Shown here piece after piece: positions 16,319 to 22,304 of a stretch of DNA of 22,304 nucleotides. The position numbers and the translations under genes are program-made. Position 1 is the stretch's first letter. Every line of letters begins with the position of its first letter. This stretch comes from an uncultured Verrucomicrobiota bacterium (GTDB taxonomy: Bacteria > Verrucomicrobiota > Verrucomicrobiia > Limisphaerales > UBA9464): NCBI GenBank assembly GCA_903930165.1, contig CAIYXO010000351.1, positions 1 through 22,304 of the forward strand. The letters run 5' to 3'. Under the pieces are notes generated by a model, which made no database searches, was not told where the DNA came from, and saw only the letters and a program-made list of their open reading frames with translations.

Positions 16319-17833
16319 TCAGAGACGGATGCAGACCGCCTTGGTCTCGGTGTAGAGCGAGAGCGCCTCCTCGCCCATCTCGCGGCCCCAGCCGGACTGC
16401 TTGTACCCGCCGAAGGGCAGGGCGGCGTCGAAGATGTTGTAGCAGTTGACCCAGACGGTGCCGGCGCGCAGGGCGGAGGCGATGGTGTGGGCGCGGGAGA
16501 CGTTGGTGGTCCAGACGGCGGCGGCCAGGCCGTAGATGTTGTTGTTGGCGGCGGCGACCACCTCGTCGACGTCGGTGAACGGGATGGCGCAGACGACGGG
16601 GCCGAAGATCTCCTCCTCGACGACCTTCATGCCGGGCTTGGTGTTCACGAGCACGGTGGGCTGGACGAAATAGCCCTTGTCGCCGGCGCGGGTGCCTCCG
16701 GCGAGCGGCTTGGCGCCCTGGGCCTTGCCGGACTCGAGGAAGCCGAGCACGCGGGCGAGCTGCTCCTCGGAGACGAGCGGGCCCATCTCGGTGTCGGGCA
16801 GGTGGCCGGGGCCGACCTTGATCTTCTTCGCCGCGGCGGCGACGCCCTCGACGACCTTGTCGAAGTGCTTCTTGTGCACGTAGAGCCTGGAGCCGGCGCA
16901 GCAGCACTGGCCGTGGTTGAAGAAGATGGCGCTGGCGGCGCCGGGGATCGCGGTGGCGAGGTCGGCGTCGTCGAGGATGATGTTGGGCGACTTGCCTCCG
17001 AGCTCGAGGGAGACCTTCTTCAGGTCGTTGGCCGCGGCGCGGACGATGATCTTGCCGACCTCGGTGGATCCGGTGAAGGCGACCTTGTCGATGCCGGGAT
17101 GGCCGGCGAGCGCGGCGCCGGCGGTCTCACCGTAGCCGGTGACGATGTTCACGACGCCGTCGGGGAAGCCGGCCTCCTGGATGAGCTCGCCGAGGCGCAG
17201 GGCCGAGAGCGGGGTCTGTTCGGCCGGCTTGAGCACGACCGTGCATCCGGTGGCGAGGGCGGGACCGAGCTTCCACGCGGCCATGAGCAGCGGGAAGTTC
17301 CACGGGATGATCTGTCCGACGACGCCGACCGGCTCGCGCTGGGTGAACGCGTGGAACCGCGCGCCCGGGGCGTAGGGCACGGAGATCGGGAAGGTGCGGC
17401 CGTGGATCTTGGTGGCCCAGCCGGCCATGTACCGGAAGAGGTCGATGGCGAGTGGCACGTCGGCGACGCGGGCGACGCCGAGCGGCTTGCCGTTGTCGAG
17501 CGACTCGAGCGTGGCGAACTCCTCGAGGTTCTTCTCCAGGAGGTCGGCGAGCCTCAGCAGCAGGCGGCCGCGTTCGGAGGCGGTGAGCCGGGACCAGGGT
17601 CCGGTCTCGAAGGCCGCCCGCGCGGCGGCGACGGCGAGGTCGACGTCGGCCTTCTCGCCGGCGGCCACGTTGGCGATCGGTAATCCCGTGGCCGGGTTGA
17701 ACGTCGGGAACGACCCGCCCCCGAGGGCCTGCACCCACTTGCCGTTGATCAGCATGGGACGGGTCTTCGCGGAGGCCTTCGCGGCCGGCTTGGATTTTGC
17801 AGCGGACTTGGCGGGAGACTTGGCGGTCTTCAT
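16319..17833 (-). CDS. NAD(P)-dependent aldehyde dehydrogenase with a lysine-rich N-terminal tail
   Basis: A 504-residue class-I/II type aldehyde dehydrogenase that oxidises aldehydes to acids, probably cytoplasmic. Seen: the PWNFPLLMAAWK cofactor-binding motif, FTGSTEVG, the general base Glu277 in LELGGKSPN, and the nucleophile Cys311 in GQCCCAGSR. The 34-residue spacing is the same as between Glu268 and Cys302 in ALDH2. EIFGPV and PFGGYKQSGWGRE near the end are also conserved. Closest families are phenylacetaldehyde, betaine-aldehyde and ALDH2-like enzymes; substrate cannot be fixed. The first 25 residues are a basic Lys/Ala/Ser/Pro tail resembling histone H1 or HU tails, absent from normal family members. 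The ATG at 17833 is preferred; GTG 17893 and ATG 17890 are possible but the intervening codons are atypical. No ribosome site is obvious at either. Confidence 0.93.
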   Translation of the reverse strand: MKTAKSPAKSAAKSKPAAKASAKTRPMLINGKWVQALGGGSFPTFNPATGLPIANVAAGEKADVDLAVAAARAAFETGPWSRLTASERGRLLLRLADLLEKNLEEFATLESLDNGKPLGVARVADVPLAIDLFRYMAGWATKIHGRTFPISVPYAPGARFHAFTQREPVGVVGQIIPWNFPLLMAAWKLGPALATGCTVVLKPAEQTPLSALRLGELIQEAGFPDGVVNIVTGYGETAGAALAGHPGIDKVAFTGSTEVGKIIVRAAANDLKKVSLELGGKSPNIILDDADLATAIPGAASAIFFNHGQCCCAGSRLYVHKKHFDKVVEGVAAAAKKIKVGPGHLPDTEMGPLVSEEQLARVLGFLESGKAQGAKPLAGGTRAGDKGYFVQPTVLVNTKPGMKVVEEEIFGPVVCAIPFTDVDEVVAAANNNIYGLAAAVWTTNVSRAHTIASALRAGTVWVNCYNIFDAALPFGGYKQSGWGREMGEEALSLYTETKAVCIRL

Positions 17834-17956
17834 CGGAGGACGGGATGACGCGACGGTAAACGACGGCGACCCGGAAACGTTCCGGGACATCACAGGTGGA
17901 TGAGGATTTCTAGGACGCCGTCGGACCGCAGGAAAGGATGCAGTTGATCGGGTTGT

Positions 17957-17988
17957 CCGTCGTCCGGGGTCCTTCGCCCGTCGTCCGG
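17957..17988. repeat. Two 11-base direct repeats upstream of the aldehyde dehydrogenase
   Basis: CCGTCGTCCGG occurs at 17957-17967 and again at 17978-17988, 21 bases apart (two helical turns). A related CCGTCGGACCG is at 17918-17928. They lie 85-155 bases before the dehydrogenase start and just past the end of the YwqK-like gene, a plausible operator position; binding is not shown. Confidence 0.4.
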
Positions 17989-18015
17989 CTCGACGGGGCC
18001 TTGCGGCTGTGCGCC

Positions 18016-18267
18016 TCAGTCCGTGGCGCGGGGCTTCCTACGCTTCATCTCCGTGACCTTGTAGACCTCGCCGCTCCGGTCATAGGTGGTCCACTCGCCG
18101 ACCTGTTCGCCCGCCTCGAAGCTGCCCGAGCGCAGACGGGTGCCGTCGAGCCGGAACCACTCCCAGTAGCCGGTCGGAACTCCGTCCGACATCGGGCCGC
18201 GGGCCCGGATGCTGCCGTCCCGGTGGAGTTCGACGTGTTCCTGGATGACGGCTTTCCTGGGAGGCAT
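18016..18267 (-). CDS. Small MORN/YwqK-like protein
   Basis: An 83-residue protein with two MORN_2-like repeats of the form DGxxxxxGxxxxGxxxGxWxxF/Y: one over DGVPTGYWEWFRLDGT, one over EAGEQVGEWTTYDRSG. Proteins of this kind are often annotated as YwqK-family antitoxins, although no toxin partner is adjacent here, so that function is not supported. It starts 23 bases after the second zinc-finger anti-sigma-like gene on the same strand and is probably the last gene of the sigma-factor operon. The basic tail KRRKPRATD ends the protein. The start at 18267 is where the family-like sequence begins; no strong ribosome site is visible. Confidence 0.7.
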   Translation of the reverse strand: MPPRKAVIQEHVELHRDGSIRARGPMSDGVPTGYWEWFRLDGTRLRSGSFEAGEQVGEWTTYDRSGEVYKVTEMKRRKPRATD

Positions 18268-18290
18268 GGGAGTGAGGTTTCGGAGGATCC

Positions 18291-18620
18291 TCAGCTGCGG
18301 GAGCGTTCGCAACGGATCCGTTCCCGGATCCGCTCGCGGGCCCCGTCGGGAAGCCGGGAGCGGGGAGAACCGCCCGGGAGCGGGTCCGGACGATCCCCGC
18401 TCCTCCGTGCCGCCTCGTGCACCAGGGCGATCTGGTCGAGGTAGCGCCGGCAGGCGGAGCAGATGCCGAGGTGGATCCGGACCTGGAGCCGGGCGACGAC
18501 GCCCTCTGGCGCATCGAGGCGTCGGGATCCGAGCGCCACGATCTTGCGGCAGGGCGGTGTGAGGGCGGCGAGTAACAGGATCCAACGCCGTCGCAGCCTT
18601 TGAAACAGGGTCGTGCTCAT
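18291..18620 (-). CDS. Zinc-binding anti-sigma factor-like protein (downstream partner)
   Basis: A 109-residue protein with the zf-HC2/ZAS signature Cys24-x25-His50-x3-Cys54-x2-Cys57, within PPCRKIVALG and HLGICSACRRY. Proteins of this family bind and hold ECF sigma factors, often in a redox- or zinc-sensitive way. There is a basic N-terminus with a short hydrophobic stretch (WILLLAAL, residues 13-20), too short for a normal membrane helix, so it is probably cytoplasmic. The C-terminus is Arg-rich. The ATG overlaps the sigma-factor stop by four bases (ATGA), supporting translational coupling and equal output with the sigma factor. Confidence 0.82.
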   Translation of the reverse strand: MSTTLFQRLRRRWILLLAALTPPCRKIVALGSRRLDAPEGVVARLQVRIHLGICSACRRYLDQIALVHEAARRSGDRPDPLPGGSPRSRLPDGARERIRERIRCERSRS

Positions 18621-19288
18621 CGTGTGCCGGTGCCGGTCTCGCCGGCCTTGAACCAGTTGGATTCGAGACAATGGCGGAGGGCCATTCGGGCGCGGTGGAG
18701 CATCACCCACAAGTTGCCCTCCGAGATGTTCAGCTGGCTGCAGATCTCGCGGGTCGGAAGGTCGTCCACTTCCCGAAGCCAGAAGGCGCAGGCGATGCGC
18801 TCCGGGAGCTTTCCGCAACAGCCGCGGAACACCTTCCAGAACTCGTCCCGGTCGAGGGCCTCACCCATCCCTTCCCATTCCTTCGGGGCCGAGGCGCGGT
18901 TCCAGTGGCCCGGGAACTCCGGGTTCTCGAAGGCGGATTCCTCCTGCCCGGAATAGAACTCGAGATCGGTGAAACTGGTCTCGCGGCTCGCCTTTCGGAA
19001 GTGGTCGAGGATCTTGTTGCGCAGGATCCCGGTCAGCCAGGTCCGCTCGGTGGAACCGCCCCGGTAGCGTTCGGCGCCCTTCCAGGCCGCGAGCAACGCC
19101 TCCTGGACCAGGTCCTCCGCCCGCTGCGGATCCCGTATCCGCGAGATCGCATAGTGGAAGAGGTAGTCGCCGTGCTCCTCGATCCAGCGTTCGGGATCGA
19201 GGTTGCCGCCGCCCGGCTCCGACGGATCCGCGGTCTTCCTCCCGACTCCGGGCACGCCGGGATCCCGGCCGGATTCAGGTGGGTTCAT
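18617..19288 (-). CDS. ECF-type sigma-70 family RNA polymerase sigma factor
   Basis: A 223-residue sigma factor. Region 2 spans about residues 40-100 (DYLFHYAISRIRDPQRAEDLVQ, then TWLTGILRNKILDHF) and region 4 about 155-212 (LPERIACAFWLREVDDLPTREIC, then ISEGNLWVMLHRARMALRHCLE). The NLWVMLHRARMxLRxCLE-xNWF ending is typical of an ECF group that is usually followed by a zf-HC2 anti-sigma gene, as here. The start at 19288 overlaps the upstream anti-sigma-like gene by ATGA, and the stop overlaps the downstream one by ATGA. The reading frame stays open upstream to 19642, but that stretch is a shadow of the first anti-sigma-like gene. The sigma factor probably controls its own operon; no promoter motif could be assigned. 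Confidence 0.92.
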   Translation of the reverse strand: MNPPESGRDPGVPGVGRKTADPSEPGGGNLDPERWIEEHGDYLFHYAISRIRDPQRAEDLVQEALLAAWKGAERYRGGSTERTWLTGILRNKILDHFRKASRETSFTDLEFYSGQEESAFENPEFPGHWNRASAPKEWEGMGEALDRDEFWKVFRGCCGKLPERIACAFWLREVDDLPTREICSQLNISEGNLWVMLHRARMALRHCLESNWFKAGETGTGTR

Positions 19289-19623
19289 TCGGTTCCAAGG
19301 GAAGGTGGGGCGGACGCGGATGCGGACGGTTCCGGTGGACGGGACCCGGCTGTCGCAGCCGGACCGGACCGGAGCCGACCTGCGAACCGTCCCCTTGTGC
19401 GACTGGAATGCAAGCCGTCCTGGGGCGGCCGCGCATGGGCTTCCGAGCGTGCCGTGTCCCGGATCCACGCCACCTGTCGGCGATAGCGGCGGCAGTCGGA
19501 GCAGAAGGCCAGGTGCAATCCGACGCCGAAGGCGTCCGCCGTCGCCGGGAGGGTGTCCAACCGCTCGGAGGCCGCCCGGGCCATCCGCCTGCAGCTGGGC
19601 AGCAGCCTTTCCATGAGAGTCAT
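19285..19623 (-). CDS. Zinc-binding anti-sigma factor-like protein (upstream partner)
   Basis: A 112-residue protein with Cys11-x25-His37-x3-Cys41-x2-Cys44, exactly the same spacing as in the protein encoded just after the sigma factor. The local sequences are also alike (PSCRRMARA and HLAFCSDCRRYRRQ against PPCRKIVAL and HLGICSACRRYLDQ). After the finger the tail is Ser/Pro/Arg-rich with less biased codons and no clear fold. No membrane segment is visible. Its stop overlaps the sigma-factor start by ATGA. The ATG at 19623 has no ribosome site of its own but overlaps the stop of a possible 8-codon leader; ATG 19614 is an alternative start. It could be a second anti-sigma factor or a decoy; this is inferred. 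Confidence 0.7.
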   Translation of the reverse strand: MTLMERLLPSCRRMARAASERLDTLPATADAFGVGLHLAFCSDCRRYRRQVAWIRDTARSEAHARPPQDGLHSSRTRGRFAGRLRSGPAATAGSRPPEPSASASAPPSLGTE

Positions 19624-19646
19624 CCCGGGTGCGTCGCAACATGCAT
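19620..19646 (-). CDS. Possible 8-codon leader peptide before the sigma operon
   Basis: ATG at 19646 has AAGGA five bases upstream (19652-19656) and reads MHVATHPG before a TGA that overlaps the next ATG as ATGA. It would explain how the following gene, which lacks a ribosome site, is translated. Too short to judge by composition. Confidence 0.25.
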   Translation of the reverse strand: MHVATHPG

Positions 19647-19702
19647 GGAGTTCCTTACGGGAATTCGCATGGATCCGGAATGGCGGGATCCTGGGGATGG
19701 GC

Positions 19703-19726
19703 CACGGAGACACGGAGGACACGGAG
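19703..19726. repeat. CACGGAG short-period repeat
   Basis: CACGGAG occurs at 19703-19709, 19711-19717 and 19720-19726 (spacing 8 and 9 bases), about 80-100 bases upstream of the sigma operon. This text type is, to my knowledge, common between genes in Verrucomicrobiota and Planctomycetes. The rest of the gap 19647-19847 shows no gene. Confidence 0.6.
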
Positions 19727-19814
19727 GGAACGGATTCCCTCTGATGAAGTCAGACGGGCAGCGATGCTTCAAAGGGTGGTACTGCGGTCGGAGTCGATGT
19801 GCCGGAAATCGGGG

Positions 19815-19842
19815 GAATCAAGAATCGGGAATCGAGAATCCC
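19815..19842. repeat. Four-copy heptad repeat GAATCnn
   Basis: Four exact-phase copies of the seven-base unit GAATCnn (nn = AA, GG, GA, CC) start at 19815, 19822, 19829 and 19836. The array ends five bases from the stop codon of the propeller gene. Units match those at 8403-8430. Confidence 0.7.
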
Positions 19843-19847
19843 CGACG

Positions 19848-21362
19848 CTATTTCACCACGGCGTAGAGGGTGCGGCCGGTGCCGACGTAGAGCACCCGGT
19901 TCGCGGCCACCGGGGTGGCGCTGATCGGGGCGTCGAGTCGGACCTGTCCCAGCAGCCGCTTCTCCTTCGACAGGGCGAACACGTAGAAGCCGCCGCGGCG
20001 GGTCCCGATGTAGACCTTGCCGTCTGCGACCAGGGCCGACGCCCAGACCTCTCCGTCCAGCTCGTGGGTCCAGAGTCCCTCTCCCGTGGCGGCATCGATG
20101 CAGTGGAAGGTCCGCATCGAGTCGGCGGCGAAGACCATCCCTCCGGCGACCGCCGGCGTGCTCATGGTGTGTCGGCCGATGGGATGCGACCAGACGAGGG
20201 AGGTTGCGGTGGTGTCGCCCTTGCCGCCGGCGCGGAGGCACTTCACCCAGGCCTCGTTCTTGCCCCAGAACCAGTCGCCGCCGCCGGCCACGTAGATGCG
20301 GTCGCCGTCGACGACCGGCATGCCGTAGATGTTGCTCGGGCTGGTGCGTCGGTTGTTGAGATAGGTGGCCACCTCCGACTTCGGGGCCTCGGGGTCGAAA
20401 TCGAACCGCCACACCTCGTCGAGCCGGACGACGCCGGAGGCACCACGGCGGCTCCGGTGGGGTTCGAATCCGTAGAGCACGCCGTCGCCCCCGGCGAAAA
20501 CGATCCGACGACGTCCGTCGATCCGGGCCATCGCGGGCGAGGACCAGGTGCAGTGGAAGATGCGTGGTCCGATGCCGAGACCGTCCTGCGCCAAAAGACG
20601 TCCAGTGCGCTTGTCGAGCACCACCAGGCTCGGGGCGTCGGGTCGCCGGATGCGGCGGTGGGTGTTGTCCACGCCGTTGCCGGTGTTGAGGTAGAGGTGG
20701 TCGCCGTCCACGAGGACCGAGCTGTGCGCGGCGTCGTGGGACCAGATGCCCACCTCACGGGTCAGGTCGAAGGACCAGAGGATGTCGGCGTCGAGCGGTC
20801 CGAGCGGGATCTCGGGCGCGGCCGGGACCCCGTTGGTGGTCTTCGGCGTGTAGTAGGCCGGTTCGTTGGTGATGCCCTGGTTGCCGTCGGCGAGTCCCTT
20901 GGCGTCGAGACACAGCACCACGCCGCGGTTGTCCACCAGGTAGACCCGGTCGCCTTCCGCGGTCCCCGGCGAACTCATCCCGGTCTTCGGCCAGTCGTGG
21001 TAGATGTCCTCCTCCCGCTTCGGCACCACCAGCTGCCAGAGCAGCTCGCCCGTCTTCTCGGAAAGACAGAGGAAGACCCCGCGGTCGCCGGTCCTCCGCG
21101 GGTCGCGGGGGGCCTCGTTGTTGGTCCCGACGTAGACGCGTCCCCGCGACACGATCGGCGTCGAGTGGGACTCGGACCCGGGCGCGCCGAGCGGGACGGA
21201 CCACCGGATCCCGCGTCGGTTGACAGGGTCGAAGTCCGCCGGCAGGCCGCGTTCCGGCGAGGTCATGTTGCGCGACCAGGCTTCGCCGTACTGGGGTCGG
21301 TCGGCCGCTTCGAGCAGTCCCACGGAAAGCGCGGCGGCGAGGACGAATCGGTGGGTGGTCAC
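19848..21362 (-). CDS. Secreted PQQ-binding-like beta-propeller protein
   Basis: A 504-residue protein with a signal peptide (VTTHRFVLAAALSVGLLEAA, residues 1-20) and repeated propeller blades of the PQQ/WD40-like type. The recurring pattern is a hydrophobic strand, DGDRVYVA or DGKVYIGT text, then D..TGxxLW, seen for example in CLSEKTGELLWQL, VVLDKRTGRLLAQ and DAATGEGLWTHEL. Such proteins are periplasmic or secreted; there is no catalytic dehydrogenase signature, so a binding or scaffold role is likelier than PQQ-dependent oxidation. GTG at 21362 is chosen because it begins the signal peptide; the frame stays open further upstream, but that part overlaps the receptor gene on the other strand. 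No clear ribosome site. It is transcribed divergently from the receptor gene across a 211-base gap. Confidence 0.85.
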   Translation of the reverse strand: MTTHRFVLAAALSVGLLEAADRPQYGEAWSRNMTSPERGLPADFDPVNRRGIRWSVPLGAPGSESHSTPIVSRGRVYVGTNNEAPRDPRRTGDRGVFLCLSEKTGELLWQLVVPKREEDIYHDWPKTGMSSPGTAEGDRVYLVDNRGVVLCLDAKGLADGNQGITNEPAYYTPKTTNGVPAAPEIPLGPLDADILWSFDLTREVGIWSHDAAHSSVLVDGDHLYLNTGNGVDNTHRRIRRPDAPSLVVLDKRTGRLLAQDGLGIGPRIFHCTWSSPAMARIDGRRRIVFAGGDGVLYGFEPHRSRRGASGVVRLDEVWRFDFDPEAPKSEVATYLNNRRTSPSNIYGMPVVDGDRIYVAGGGDWFWGKNEAWVKCLRAGGKGDTTATSLVWSHPIGRHTMSTPAVAGGMVFAADSMRTFHCIDAATGEGLWTHELDGEVWASALVADGKVYIGTRRGGFYVFALSKEKRLLGQVRLDAPISATPVAANRVLYVGTGRTLYAVVK

Positions 21363-21536
21363 GTGCGGAATCCAACCGTGCCCCGGTCGAAAAGGGAACA
21401 GCGGTCCGGAGGCGGCGCCCACGAAGCGGTGCCGAGCCGGGGCCGGATGCGGACGCTCCGGCCCTGTGCAAACCGTCGGCAGGAATCCGCAAGCGGCCGG
21501 GAGCGGAGCCGTGGCGCACCCGTTATCCAAGGTGCC

Positions 21537-21563
21537 GTTGTCGGGGGAACTCCCGGCGACAAC
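21537..21563 (+). promoter_or_regulatory. Inverted repeat just before the TonB-dependent receptor start
   Basis: GTTGTCG (21537-21543) and CGACAAC (21557-21563) form a perfect seven-base-pair stem, with GGG and CCC in the loop able to extend pairing. It ends ten bases before the receptor ATG, where a ribosome site would be expected but is not seen. It may be an operator or an mRNA hairpin that limits translation. Confidence 0.45.
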
Positions 21564-21573
21564 AGCTTCCACG

Positions 21574-22304
21574 ATGTACCTCGACTCACGCTTCCGCACC
21601 TCGGCCGGGTCGCTCCGCGGCCACGCCTTCCGTCTCACCGCAGCGCTGGTCTCGGGCGGCCTGGCCGCCGACGCGGGCGCGGAGCCGGTCGTCTCGCCGG
21701 CCGCCTCGACGACCAACGCCCCGTCGTCGCTCGAGCGCACCGTGGTCACCGCATCGGCCGCGCCGCAAATGTCCTCGCCGAAGTTCACCCAGCCGGTCCT
21801 GGACACGCCGCAGACGCTCGTGGTGGTGCCGCGCGAGGTGTACGCGCAGCAGGGGGCGATGAACCTCAGCGACGTGCTGAGGAACACCCCGGGCATCACC
21901 TTCGCGGCGGGCGAGGGCGGCAACGTCGCCTCGGGCGACTCGTTCTTCCTGCGCGGGTTCGACGCGTCGGGATCGCTGTTCGTGGACGGCGTCCGGAACC
22001 TCGGGGCGGTCTCGCGCGACACGTACAACCTCGAGCAGGTCGAGATCGCGAAGGGGCCGGCCGGTGCCGACACCGGGCGGGGCGGCAGTTCGGGCTACGT
22101 GAACATGGTTTCCAAGGCACCGCGGCGGGAGGACTTCCTCGACGCCTCGGTCTCCTATGGGACGGCCGAGCAGAAGCGCTTCACGGGGGACCTGAACCGC
22201 GCGGTGCCGATGGGATCGAAGGGAGATTGGCTGCAGGGAACCGCGTTCCGCCTGAACGGGCTGTTCCAGGAGAGCGGCGTGCCGGGCCGGGACCACCTGC
22301 GGAA
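21574..22304 (+). CDS. TonB-dependent siderophore receptor, N-terminal part (3' end outside window)
   Basis: The first 243 codons of an outer-membrane receptor; the frame is open to the window end. A signal peptide (basic start, hydrophobic about residues 18-32, AGA near 36) is followed by a TonB-box-like ERTVVTAS at 54-61 and a plug domain with DTPQTLVVVPREV, DVLRNTPGITF, FFLRGFDASGSLFVDGVRN, YNLEQVEIAKGP and GGSSGYVNMVSKAP. These match TonB-dependent siderophore receptors of the Fiu/FecA-like group. The barrel begins near residue 190. It imports ferric-siderophore type ligands in known members; the ligand here is unknown. The ATG at 21574 is the only sensible start before the signal peptide. 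Confidence 0.92.
   Translation, partial: MYLDSRFRTSAGSLRGHAFRLTAALVSGGLAADAGAEPVVSPAASTTNAPSSLERTVVTASAAPQMSSPKFTQPVLDTPQTLVVVPREVYAQQGAMNLSDVLRNTPGITFAAGEGGNVASGDSFFLRGFDASGSLFVDGVRNLGAVSRDTYNLEQVEIAKGPAGADTGRGGSSGYVNMVSKAPRREDFLDASVSYGTAEQKRFTGDLNRAVPMGSKGDWLQGTAFRLNGLFQESGVPGRDHLR

Noticed and set aside
13165..16449. A 1094-codon plus-strand open frame
   Set aside because: It mirrors the sensor kinase gene, which has a full set of kinase and propeller motifs; the plus-strand product has none.
16304..17683. A 459-codon plus-strand open frame
   Set aside because: Antisense shadow of the aldehyde dehydrogenase, with repetitive Gly/Val/Asp-rich text and no domain.
18016..18267. Toxin-antitoxin module based on the YwqK-like protein
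   Set aside because: No toxin-like gene is adjacent; the neighbours are an anti-sigma-like gene and an aldehyde dehydrogenase.
19289..19642. N-terminal extension of the sigma factor frame
   Set aside because: It overlaps the upstream zinc protein in another frame, and the zinc-finger spacing supports that frame instead; the ATGA overlap supports the start at 19288.
19703..19842. A CRISPR-like array made of the short repeats
   Set aside because: The units are only 7-9 bases with no regular unique spacers, and no cas genes are present.
21363..22073. Upstream extension of the propeller gene
   Set aside because: The frame is open but lies opposite the receptor gene and its divergent promoter region, and lacks any feature; the signal peptide begins at 21362.

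Overview
The window looks like a chromosomal segment of a GC-rich bacterium, most likely a member of the Verrucomicrobiota. This is an inference from gene content: a fused cbb3 oxidase CcoN-CcoO subunit, a very long beta-propeller sensor kinase, a DUF5117/DUF4953-type zinc metalloprotease, a secreted PQQ-like propeller protein, and short-period intergenic repeat texts (CAGAT, CACGGAG and GAATC types) of the kind I associate with that phylum. No rRNA, tRNA, CRISPR array or complete insertion sequence was seen.

Region 1 (1-8372, + strand) is a cbb3-type cytochrome c oxidase locus: ccoI (5' end outside the window), ccoS, ccoN-ccoO fusion, ccoQ, single-haem ccoP, ccoG, ccoH and a TauE/SafE (DsbD_2-like) membrane protein. 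The tightly packed genes encode the high-affinity terminal oxidase together with its copper loading and assembly factors. A strong hairpin separates the structural genes from ccoGH.

Region 2 (8373-9543) is a small accessory island. It holds a REP-associated-tyrosine-transposase-like gene on the - strand whose two catalytic signatures are replaced (HLQ instead of HxH, and Gln where Tyr is expected), a 34-base imperfect inverted repeat, and two further strong hairpins.

Region 3 (9544-17833, - strand) carries, in transcription order, an aldehyde dehydrogenase with a lysine/alanine-rich tail, a terminator, a Reg_prop/Y_Y_Y hybrid sensor histidine kinase, its NarL/LuxR-type response regulator, and a large secreted zinc metalloprotease that may be a target of, or co-transcribed with, the two-component pair.

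Region 4 (18016-19646, - strand) is the most unusual part. An ECF-type sigma factor sits between two small proteins that share the same C-x25-H-x3-C-x2-C zinc anti-sigma signature. Both junctions are ATGA overlaps, a possible 8-codon leader ORF precedes the set with another ATGA overlap, and a MORN/YwqK-like small protein follows. This looks like a translationally coupled sigma factor with two anti-sigma-like partners.

Region 5 (19647-22304) holds two short-period repeat arrays, a secreted PQQ-type beta-propeller protein (- strand) and, divergently, the first 243 codons of a TonB-dependent siderophore receptor (+ strand) that runs off the window.
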